Positions 16,144-23,155 of a DNA stretch of 41,783 nt are shown here, piece by piece. The DNA is from CAIMZW01 sp037130455 (GTDB lineage: Bacteria; Actinomycetota; Actinomycetes; Nanopelagicales; Nanopelagicaceae): assembly GCA_037130455.1 (NCBI GenBank), contig JBAXSZ010000007.1, forward strand, positions 1 to 41,783. Direction: 5' to 3'. The notes below the pieces were generated by a model. That model did no database searches, was not told the DNA's origin, and worked only from the letters and a program-made list of their open reading frames with translations. The stretch's first letter is position 1; each line of letters starts with the position of its first letter. The translations under genes were made by a program, and so were the position numbers.

Positions 16144-16815
16144 ATGTCAACGACAGATACTGGTTTTCGCCGCCGCGAAATGGTTCGCGCGTTGCGATGG
16201 TCAGCAATTTTCTTTCTTGGGTTTCTCCTTGTTGCACAACAAGTGCTTTCACGCGGCTGGCTCTATCGATTAGACCACTCAATCAAATCTGTGAAACACC
16301 ACACCTTTAGGGGAATGTCCAGCCATATGTTGCTGGCCATCGATGATCTTGGTTTACGTGGATTCACCGCCACAGTGCTTTTAATTGCCGCGGCAATCAT
16401 TGGCTGGAGATTTAAATCCTGGCGTCCCTTCAATCTTTCGCTTCTTTCGTTGCTCTTCCTCAATGGGGTTGTCGGTATTTGCAAACTCATCATTGGTCGA
16501 ACTAAACCCAGGTTGCAAATAGATCAATTGCATAGCGGTGGACTTTCCTTTCCTAGCGGCCATGCCTCTAATGCAATACTTTCTTGGGGATTGCTGGCTT
16601 ACTTAATTTTCCGTTACACGCAAAAAGAACCATTCCATGGAATTCGATTAACTTGGCTTGCAGTTGTGATGTCCATTTCTGTTTGCATCGTTTCGCTCAT
16701 TCGTGACACTCATTGGTTCTCAGACCTTCTAGGTGGAATCTTTTTGGGATCTTCGCTGCTGGTATTGATAATTGCAATTGACCGAAGCATTCCCTCGAAA
16801 CGGCAACCAAGCTGA
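16144..16815 (+). CDS. PAP2-like membrane phosphatase, divergent motifs
   Basis: A 223-residue membrane protein with about five or six hydrophobic segments. It has PAP2/phosphatidic acid phosphatase motifs: Lys114-x6-KP (normally Lys-x6-RP), FPSGHAS (His140) and a third motif with THWFSDLLGG (His190, Asp194). The usual Arg six before that His is Ser; an Arg lies three before instead. Enzymes of this family dephosphorylate lipid phosphates such as undecaprenyl pyrophosphate, which would fit the amino-sugar/cell-wall neighbours, but activity is uncertain. I chose the ATG at 16144, just past the glmS stop; a TTG three codons upstream is less likely. The stop overlaps the acpS start. Confidence 0.8.
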   Translation: MSTTDTGFRRREMVRALRWSAIFFLGFLLVAQQVLSRGWLYRLDHSIKSVKHHTFRGMSSHMLLAIDDLGLRGFTATVLLIAAAIIGWRFKSWRPFNLSLLSLLFLNGVVGICKLIIGRTKPRLQIDQLHSGGLSFPSGHASNAILSWGLLAYLIFRYTQKEPFHGIRLTWLAVVMSISVCIVSLIRDTHWFSDLLGGIFLGSSLLVLIIAIDRSIPSKRQPS

Positions 16816-17174
16816 TGGCGGCCATAACTGGAATTGGTATTGATGTAGTTGATATCGAAAGGTTTCAACAATCACTAGATCGAACCCCTGCCATGCGCAA
16901 TCGAATCTTCACTCCCAGTGAATCGGGCCTTAAGTTATCCTCCTTAGCGGCGCGATTTGCGGCCAAAGAGGCGTTGGCAAAGGCGCTCAACGCAAAGACG
17001 GCGACATTCAATTGGCAAGAGGTAGAAATAGTTAATGAAGCCACCGGGAAGCCGCTATTTCAATTTTATGGAGCATTAGCCGAGAAGCTCAGTGAGTCAG
17101 TGGTTCATCTATCGCTTTCGCACGACGCAGGCATTGCCTCGGCCATGGTTATTGTTGAATCGAATTCTTCATGA
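16815..17174 (+). CDS. acpS: Holo-[acyl-carrier-protein] synthase
   Basis: Transfers 4'-phosphopantetheine from CoA to the serine of acyl carrier protein. The 119-residue product has all family motifs: GIGIDVVDIERF at the N-terminus with the metal Asp, RFAAKEALAKAL with the metal Glu, and HLSLSHDAGIASAMV. Length is normal. It overlaps the upstream gene by one base and the downstream alr by four bases (ATGA), so the three genes are tightly coupled. Confidence 0.96.
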   Translation: MAAITGIGIDVVDIERFQQSLDRTPAMRNRIFTPSESGLKLSSLAARFAAKEALAKALNAKTATFNWQEVEIVNEATGKPLFQFYGALAEKLSESVVHLSLSHDAGIASAMVIVESNSS

Positions 17175-18280
17175 GAGCTTGTGCCGAAATTGATTTAGCA
17201 GCGATTGCTCACAATATTGCTTCGATTCGGGCTAAAACGAAGGCGCAAATATTGGCGGTGGTCAAGGCTGATGCTTACGGCCACGGATTAATCCCGGTCG
17301 CACAAACGGCGGTTAAGTCAGGTGCGCAATGGCTTGGAGTCGCATTATTAGAGGAAGCAATTGCGCTTCGCCAAGCCGGAGTAAACGTTCCGATAATTTC
17401 TTGGTTGACAACTACGGGTGATGATTTCGAAGCTGCCTTAAGAAACCAGATCGACCTGTCAATTTCTTCTCTGGAAATCTTCGACCTAGTTTTAGCCGAA
17501 GCAAGAAGAATCGGTATCAAACCGCGATTGCATTTCGAAGTAGATACGGGCATGAGTCGCGGTGGCTTCTTACAGGAGTGGCCAGCTCTTATTAATTCGG
17601 CGATAATAGCCGCAGCAGAATTTACTCTGGTTGGGCTGTGGTCACATTTTGCCCGAGCCGATGAACCTGATGAACCAATGAATCAGACACAGATAGAAGA
17701 GTTTGAACACTTTCGATCCGATTTAGAGCGGGCTGGAATTAAGGCACAATTCTTTCATCAAGCAAACTCTGCGGCGGCAATGACTAATCCCCAATCGCAC
17801 CGAGACATAATTCGAATCGGGATTGCGATGTATGGATTAAGTCCGGATCTAGACACAATGGGGGATTCCCAATCTTTAGGTTTAATTCCGGCGATGACTC
17901 TGAAATCTAGATTAGTTCTGGTAAAGAAAGTCCCTGCTGGCAACTCCGTTGGGTATGGCGCTACGGCGATAGTGGATCGTGACACCACCTTAGGTGTGGT
18001 CGCGCTTGGATATGCCGATGGAATCCCGCGCAATACTTCTTCTGCCGCCAAAGTATCTGTTGATGGCCAACTTGCTCCGATAATTGGGCGAGTCTCCATG
18101 GATCAATTTGTCGTAGATCTTGGCCCTGATTCAATCGCCAAAACTGGTGACTGGGTGGTTATTTTTGGAAAAGGCGGAGCAAGTGTTGATACCTGGGCCA
18201 CAGCGGCTGGCACGATCAATTATGAGATTGTGACCCGAATCGGTCCGCGCGTGCCTAGAATCTATCTGCCTAAGAATTAG
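17171..18280 (+). CDS. alr: Alanine racemase
   Basis: A PLP enzyme converting L-alanine to D-alanine for peptidoglycan. The 369-residue product has the PLP-lysine motif ILAVVKADAYGHG (Lys32), HFEVDTGMSRGG, and the second catalytic base Tyr262 in NSVGYGATA, followed by VALGYADGIPR and GRVSMDQFVVDLG. It starts within the acpS stop (ATGA overlap). Its last codons and TAG lie inside the first copy of a 29-base tandem repeat, whose hairpin spans the stop codon. Confidence 0.97.
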   Translation: MRACAEIDLAAIAHNIASIRAKTKAQILAVVKADAYGHGLIPVAQTAVKSGAQWLGVALLEEAIALRQAGVNVPIISWLTTTGDDFEAALRNQIDLSISSLEIFDLVLAEARRIGIKPRLHFEVDTGMSRGGFLQEWPALINSAIIAAAEFTLVGLWSHFARADEPDEPMNQTQIEEFEHFRSDLERAGIKAQFFHQANSAAAMTNPQSHRDIIRIGIAMYGLSPDLDTMGDSQSLGLIPAMTLKSRLVLVKKVPAGNSVGYGATAIVDRDTTLGVVALGYADGIPRNTSSAAKVSVDGQLAPIIGRVSMDQFVVDLGPDSIAKTGDWVVIFGKGGASVDTWATAAGTINYEIVTRIGPRVPRIYLPKN

Positions 18281-18321
18281 GCGGCTAGAAACATCTGCCT
18301 AACAAATAGGCGGCTAGAAAG
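18264..18321 (+). repeat. Two 29-bp tandem copies of the alr tail with GCCTA/TAGGC hairpins
   Basis: Copy 1 is 18264-18292 and copy 2 is 18293-18321. They differ at only a few central bases and the last base. Each has GCCTA, a 5-base loop and TAGGCGG, so each can fold into a short hairpin. Copy 1 includes the last alr codons and its stop. Neither is followed by a T-tract; the livG start is 18 bases downstream. The hairpin matches the one before infA at 5686. It probably marks the end of the alr transcript. Confidence 0.75.
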
Positions 18322-18338
18322 ATGGGACGGGGGCGACG

Positions 18339-19109
18339 ATGGATAATCGATCGACCCTGCTTTCGATAGATTCTTTATCGGTTAGTTTCGGCGGATTGAA
18401 AGCGCTGACCAATGTAAGCCTGGATTTACATGCAGGTGAAGTTGTCGGTTTGATCGGACCGAACGGTGCTGGCAAGACCACATTTTTCAATGCCTTATCT
18501 GGTTTAGTTTCCGTAGATTCGGGATCGCTTCGCCTTTACGATCAGGACCACAAGTGGCCCCAACCTCATGACTTGGTAGACCTTGGAATTGCTCGAACGC
18601 TTCAAGGAGTTGGCTTATTTCCCGATCTCACCGTCTTGGAAAATGTCATGCTAGGTGCAACAAAATTTTCGGAAGGTGGACTGATTCGAGCTGCTCTAGG
18701 CCTAGACGGTCGCACCGAAAGAAAGTTACAAACACTAGCGATGAATGCGCTCGAGCGTGTGTACGCAGCGGGTATCGCGCACCAAAGAGTTGATTCATTG
18801 CCATATCCAGTCACCAAGAGAGTGGCGATCGCGCGTGCCCTGGTAAGTGAACCAAAAATTCTTCTTCTCGATGAGCCAGCAGGTGGATTGGGTATTCAAG
18901 ATATCGATTGGATGAATGGACTGATCCGAAACCTTGCGCAAAATTGTGCAATTCTTCTGGTAGAACATCATATGGATGTAGTCATGTCAGTCTGCCACCG
19001 TCTTTACGTTCTTAACTTTGGCGAAGTTATCGCAAGTGGCGATGCAAAATCTGTACGAGAAAATCCAGATGTCGTTTCCGCTTATCTTGGAACCCAGGCG
19101 GTTCACTAA
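18339..19109 (+). CDS. Liv-type ABC transporter ATPase (LivG-like), degenerate signature
   Basis: A 256-residue ATPase of the branched-chain-amino-acid/urea importer class. Walker A is GPNGAGKTT (40-48), the Q-loop Gln is at about 89, Walker B is LLLDEP (175-180) and the switch His is in LVEHHMDVV. The ABC signature is abnormal: LPYPVTKRV at 154-162 where LivG proteins have LPYGxQRR/KR-like sequence, and the D-loop reads GGLG. One of the two ATP sites of the LivG-LivF dimer may therefore be weak. It is the first gene of a five-gene transporter cluster and overlaps the next gene by one base. Confidence 0.9.
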   Translation: MDNRSTLLSIDSLSVSFGGLKALTNVSLDLHAGEVVGLIGPNGAGKTTFFNALSGLVSVDSGSLRLYDQDHKWPQPHDLVDLGIARTLQGVGLFPDLTVLENVMLGATKFSEGGLIRAALGLDGRTERKLQTLAMNALERVYAAGIAHQRVDSLPYPVTKRVAIARALVSEPKILLLDEPAGGLGIQDIDWMNGLIRNLAQNCAILLVEHHMDVVMSVCHRLYVLNFGEVIASGDAKSVRENPDVVSAYLGTQAVH

Positions 19110-19822
19110 TGCCAGGTTTAGTTGTCAACGATCTCCATGTTTTTCACGGTGCGATTCGAGCCGTGGATGGGCTCTCTTTCGCGGTTGAGACCGGCCAGTT
19201 GGCTGCGATCATCGGGGCAAATGGTGCTGGGAAAACCACACTGCTTCGTGCATTGACTGGGCTAAAGAGTGTGCAATCGGGAAGTGCAACATGGAATGGC
19301 GAAAGCATGTTGCGACAAAAACCGGAAAATTTGGTGCGCCAAGGGATTGTTCATGTCTCAGATGGTAAATCGGTAATTCCAGAGTTATCGGTGAAAGAAA
19401 ATTTGTCGTTGGGCGGCTTGTGGCGACGCGACAAGAAAGATGTCGCTATCGTCACCGCAGAAGTTCTAGATCTTTTTCCACGACTAAGTGAGCGAATGTC
19501 TCAAAGTGCCGACACTCTCTCTGGGGGCGAGCGACAAATGTTGGCAATTGGACGTTCGTTGATCTCCCGACCATCCCTATTGTTGCTGGATGAACCCTCT
19601 TTAGGTCTTGCGCCATTAGTAATTGAGCAAATCTTTCAGGCAATTAAATCGCTCCAAGCGCGATTAAATTTGACCGTGGTACTTGTTGAACAAAATGCCA
19701 TGAGTGCGCTACGAATTGCTGACATAGGTGTCATTGTCAACTTGGGACGTTTGGTTACCGTCGGTTCATCGCAAGAACTCATAAATAACCCAGCCCTTCG
19801 CGCCGCTTACTTGGGGTACTAA
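19109..19822 (+). CDS. Liv-type ABC transporter ATPase (LivF-like)
   Basis: A 237-residue ATPase, the partner of the preceding gene. Motifs are canonical: Walker A GANGAGKTT, Q-loop in IVHVSDGKSVIPELSVKENL (the Gln/Arg-Arg found in most LivF is replaced by SDGKS, a small oddity), signature LSGGERQML, Walker B LLLLDEPSLGL and switch region VVLVEQNA. LivF family members use EQN where other ABC proteins have a His. It starts on the last base of the upstream stop (TAATG) and its stop overlaps the next start. Confidence 0.92.
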   Translation: MPGLVVNDLHVFHGAIRAVDGLSFAVETGQLAAIIGANGAGKTTLLRALTGLKSVQSGSATWNGESMLRQKPENLVRQGIVHVSDGKSVIPELSVKENLSLGGLWRRDKKDVAIVTAEVLDLFPRLSERMSQSADTLSGGERQMLAIGRSLISRPSLLLLDEPSLGLAPLVIEQIFQAIKSLQARLNLTVVLVEQNAMSALRIADIGVIVNLGRLVTVGSSQELINNPALRAAYLGY

Positions 19823-20718
19823 TGAGCCGCATCATAAACACGCTTCTCATCGGCATTAGCGGTGGCTCGATTTATAGTTTGATGTCTCTAGCTCTCGTTC
19901 TAGTGTGGAGATCGACTCGAGTCGTGAATTTTGCTCAGGCTGGTCAAGCGATTCTTTCTACCTATATTGGTTATGTAGTCGTAACACATACGGATAACTA
20001 TTGGCTTGCCTTCCCGGTGGCGCTGTTGAGCGGTGCTCTGATTGGTGCACTGGTTGATATTTTCCTCATTCGGATTTTGGCAAGACGCGCCAATAGCGGA
20101 CCAGTTGCTGCGATCGCACCAGTTATTGCCACATTAGGTTTGCTAGGTCTGATCCGAGCCATCGTGGGAATGATCTGGGGTGGAGACCTGCGAAGGTTCA
20201 AACTTCCTGTGACCAATCATGGATTTACCTTTGGGCACACCACCATTCCCTTTGCGCCAATTAATTTATTAATTGTTGTTACCACGGTGATTGTGATGCT
20301 GATCTTTTCAGTAATATTCCAGCGAACAAATTTGGGTCTTGCCCTTCGGGCATCTGCCTTTTCGCCAGAGATTGCCCGCTTAGCAGGAGTCCGAGTCGAT
20401 CTCACCCGAACAATTGGTTGGGCTTTTGCAGGTGCCGCTGGTGCGATTGCGGGAGTCTTAGTCACGCCTACAAATTACCTCTCTCCGAATTCTCTAGATC
20501 TGCTTCTGGTGTCAGGTTTTGTTGCTGCTGTTATTGGTGGTTTAGAAAGTTTAATTGGGGCCGCAGTTGGTGGCTTAGTTCTTGGCATCAGTTTGGCCTT
20601 TGTCCTTGAATACATCAGCAGCTCATTGGCATTTCCAGTCGCATTTGTTGTGTTGATGGCGGTACTACTCATTAAACCTGCCGGGCTATTTGGCGGGAAG
20701 CGAGTTCGAAGTGCTTAA
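19822..20718 (+). CDS. Liv-type ABC transporter permease (LivH-like)
   Basis: A 298-residue integral membrane permease with about eight hydrophobic segments. The N-terminus (LLIGISGGSIYSLMSLALVL, then RVVNFAQAGQ) is the LivH hallmark, and GLALRASAFSPEIARLAGVRV is the cytoplasmic loop that docks on the ATPase. The family imports branched-chain amino acids, other amino acids, urea or small amides; the substrate cannot be read from the permease. It overlaps livF by one base and the downstream permease by eight. Confidence 0.92.
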   Translation: MSRIINTLLIGISGGSIYSLMSLALVLVWRSTRVVNFAQAGQAILSTYIGYVVVTHTDNYWLAFPVALLSGALIGALVDIFLIRILARRANSGPVAAIAPVIATLGLLGLIRAIVGMIWGGDLRRFKLPVTNHGFTFGHTTIPFAPINLLIVVTTVIVMLIFSVIFQRTNLGLALRASAFSPEIARLAGVRVDLTRTIGWAFAGAAGAIAGVLVTPTNYLSPNSLDLLLVSGFVAAVIGGLESLIGAAVGGLVLGISLAFVLEYISSSLAFPVAFVVLMAVLLIKPAGLFGGKRVRSA

Positions 20719-21733
20719 ACGTAAACCGGCAGCTCAGGTACAAATTGATATGGACAAAAATATCGCGCGCCGAAAAATAGTTGGTGCTACCTTCTTTATG
20801 TTTCTGGGAATTGCGCTATTCATTGCCAGTAATATTGTTGATGAACTTCGGGTGTATCAAGGTGCAACGGTTGCCGTTTATGTGGTTGCGATTTCGTCCA
20901 TTATTTTATTGACGGGTTACTCAGGGCAGATTTCATTAGGTCATGGCGCTTTGATGGCTATAGGTGCCTACGCCGCGGTCCTTTCTCGAAATTATTGGAA
21001 CTTTCCAATTCCGCTCACTTTTGCAGTTGCTGTTCTTGCAGCAGCACTTTTCGGAGCGCTCCTAGGTATGGCGGCTGGTCGCCTCTCCGGTCCGTATCTG
21101 GCTGGAACGACTTTGGCTTTGGCGGTAGGTCTGCCATCCCTAGCCAACCAATTCAAAATTCTGGGCGGCGAAGAAGGTCTGACTTACGATGTCGGATTTC
21201 CGCCACTTTCCCTGGGCCAAGATTTCACGCAATACAAGTGGTTCTTCTGGATCGCTGCCTTAGCCGCCTTAGCTATCACATGGGTGATTTTCAACATTCT
21301 GGGGAGCCGCTATGGCCGCCAATGGCGGGCGCTACGCTCAAATCCGACGGCTGCGGCCCTTCTAGGCGTTCATGTCGCCCGTTCGAAAGTTCTGGCCTTC
21401 ACCATAAGTTCCGGGATAGCTGGATTGGCCGGGGCGCTCATGAGCATGACCATCAGTTTGGTGACCCCAAGCGCCTTCCCGCTATCACTCTCTTTTGCAA
21501 TTGTGACGGGTGCGGTGCTTGCGGGGGTGACCCTACTCACAGGTAGCATTGTGGGAGCAGTAGTTCTGGTTGCAATCCCAGAAGTCACGGCGGCGTTGGC
21601 AACGCACCTGGGCGGCTCTGAGAAAGTGACCTCAAACCTTCCGGGGTTGATGATGAGTACGTTGCTGATTCTTTCGGTTCTTTTTTTCCCAAACGGACCG
21701 CAACTTCATCGACGTAAAACTCGAAAGAGTTAG
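20711..21733 (+). CDS. Liv-type ABC transporter permease (LivM-like)
   Basis: A 340-residue membrane permease. Family features are GYSGQISLGHGALMAIGAYAA (in two overlapping parts), GRLSGPYLAGTTLALAV and the ATPase-docking loop RQWRALRSNPTAAALLGVHV. I chose the GTG at 20711, which overlaps the livH end by eight bases and has GGGAAG upstream. A TTG at 20690 and an ATG at 20750 are alternatives. The protein ends in a basic LHRRKTRKS tail. With LivH it should form the membrane channel of the importer. Confidence 0.9.
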   Translation: MLKRKPAAQVQIDMDKNIARRKIVGATFFMFLGIALFIASNIVDELRVYQGATVAVYVVAISSIILLTGYSGQISLGHGALMAIGAYAAVLSRNYWNFPIPLTFAVAVLAAALFGALLGMAAGRLSGPYLAGTTLALAVGLPSLANQFKILGGEEGLTYDVGFPPLSLGQDFTQYKWFFWIAALAALAITWVIFNILGSRYGRQWRALRSNPTAAALLGVHVARSKVLAFTISSGIAGLAGALMSMTISLVTPSAFPLSLSFAIVTGAVLAGVTLLTGSIVGAVVLVAIPEVTAALATHLGGSEKVTSNLPGLMMSTLLILSVLFFPNGPQLHRRKTRKS

Positions 21734-21766
21734 CGCAAGCCTCTCGTTCTCCTCGCGTTAGGCAGT

Positions 21767-21805
21767 TTGCAGTTCGATAAACAACTACATAATAACTAGG
21801 TAGTT
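21767..21805 (+). promoter_or_regulatory. Possible promoter and operator before the substrate-binding protein
   Basis: TTGCAG (21767-21772) and TAATAA (21790-21795) are 17 bases apart. An inverted repeat, AACTAC (21783-21788) and GTAGTT (21800-21805), flanks the -10 box. An alternative -10, TAGGTA, lies in the 9-mer ACTAGGTAG at 21795-21803. Extra expression of the binding protein relative to the membrane parts is common in ABC importers and would explain a separate promoter. Assignment is by eye. Confidence 0.4.
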
Positions 21806-21833
21806 CCTCTATACCCTCAATGGAAGGAAACAC

Positions 21834-23141
21834 ATGTTCGCATTACGACGCACGAAGCGCGGAGTCCTTGCTTCTGCGACGCTTGCAGTTAGCGCATTGG
21901 CTTTATCGGCCATCCCTGCGCAGGCGTTTAGCGTGCACGCTGAGACCGGCGTGACGGCAACACAGATCAAACTCGGCATCACGATCCCATTAACTGGAAG
22001 CGCGGCTCCTGGTTACAGCAAGATTCCATCGGCCATGCAGGCATATTTTAATTATGTCAATGACAACGGTGGTGTATACGGTCGAAAGATCTCCTTAGTT
22101 GTCAAAGATGATGCTTATCTTCCGACCTTGGCGGTTGCAAAAACAAATGAGTTAATTTTGAAAGACAAAGTGTTTGCGGTTGTCGGAGCTCTTGGTACGG
22201 CCAACAATAAAGCGGTCGCAAAGTCGGTCAACTTGGGACGACGCGGAATTCCAGATTTGTTCCTCAACACTGGTTACAGTGGATTCGCAGATGCAAAGAA
22301 GTATCCAACTACTTTCTCACTCTTTCCTTCCTACATCATGGAAGCCAAGATTATGGGTCAGTACATTAAGGAGAATTTTGCTGGTAAGAAACTTGGTTTA
22401 ATTTATCAGGATGATGACTTCGGAACTGATGCGCTTGTTGGTTTTAAGCAAGCCGGCGTCAAATTTGATGTATCAGTTCCATACGCTTCTGGTTCACAGA
22501 GCGCTCAATCTGCCCAAGGTTGGATCGGCAAGTTGAAGGCTGCTGGCGCTGAAGTGGTTGTTATGTTTGGCGTAACGACGGCATCAGGTGCTGCTCTAGC
22601 AACAGCTGCTGCCATGGCATATAAAGCCCAATGGATTCTTGGATCAGTTGGCGGCGATGCAACAACTCTCAAGGCAGTCGGCGTTCCTGCATATGTTCTC
22701 ACCGGAGCGATGGGGGCTTCATTCCTACCTGCACCGACCGATACCACGGATGAGTACGTGAAATTCTTCCAAGGCATCAACACTAAATACAATGGTGACG
22801 CGGTATTTGATAACAACGTATTAGTTGCCATGAATACTGCAATGATGACGGTCCAGGCGCTTCGTGCTGGTGGCAAGAATCTTACTCACGCAAGTGTGAT
22901 GTCAGCCTTAGAAAACTCTGGTTCTTCTTTTGCCAGTGCCTCTCTATCTCCGATCAATTATGCATCAGGTGTGCATGTTGGCTATAGCGGATATTGGTTT
23001 GGTACCTACAACTCTGCTGGCGAATTAAAGCCAAATGGTGGTGCATATTCTGTTTACACCACCGACTCAGGCGCAGGCGCGATCGTTAAATCAACGTTCA
23101 AGCGTCCTGCACTTCCTGCTAACGGATTGCCAACAAACTAA
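21834..23141 (+). CDS. Liv-type substrate-binding protein, secreted
   Basis: A 435-residue type I periplasmic-binding-fold protein (Peripla_BP_6 class). It has a signal peptide of about 31 residues (basic MFALRRTKRG, hydrophobic core, AIPAQA cleavage site) and then IKLGITIPLTGSAAPG, typical of LivK-like proteins. There is no lipobox cysteine after the signal, although most Gram-positive binding proteins are lipoproteins, so how it stays at the cell is unclear. GGAAGGAAA precedes the ATG. It is the last importer gene; the next gene's start region overlaps its stop. The ligand is unknown. Confidence 0.92.
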   Translation: MFALRRTKRGVLASATLAVSALALSAIPAQAFSVHAETGVTATQIKLGITIPLTGSAAPGYSKIPSAMQAYFNYVNDNGGVYGRKISLVVKDDAYLPTLAVAKTNELILKDKVFAVVGALGTANNKAVAKSVNLGRRGIPDLFLNTGYSGFADAKKYPTTFSLFPSYIMEAKIMGQYIKENFAGKKLGLIYQDDDFGTDALVGFKQAGVKFDVSVPYASGSQSAQSAQGWIGKLKAAGAEVVVMFGVTTASGAALATAAAMAYKAQWILGSVGGDATTLKAVGVPAYVLTGAMGASFLPAPTDTTDEYVKFFQGINTKYNGDAVFDNNVLVAMNTAMMTVQALRAGGKNLTHASVMSALENSGSSFASASLSPINYASGVHVGYSGYWFGTYNSAGELKPNGGAYSVYTTDSGAGAIVKSTFKRPALPANGLPTN

Positions 23142-23155
23142 TGAGGACCTTAACT

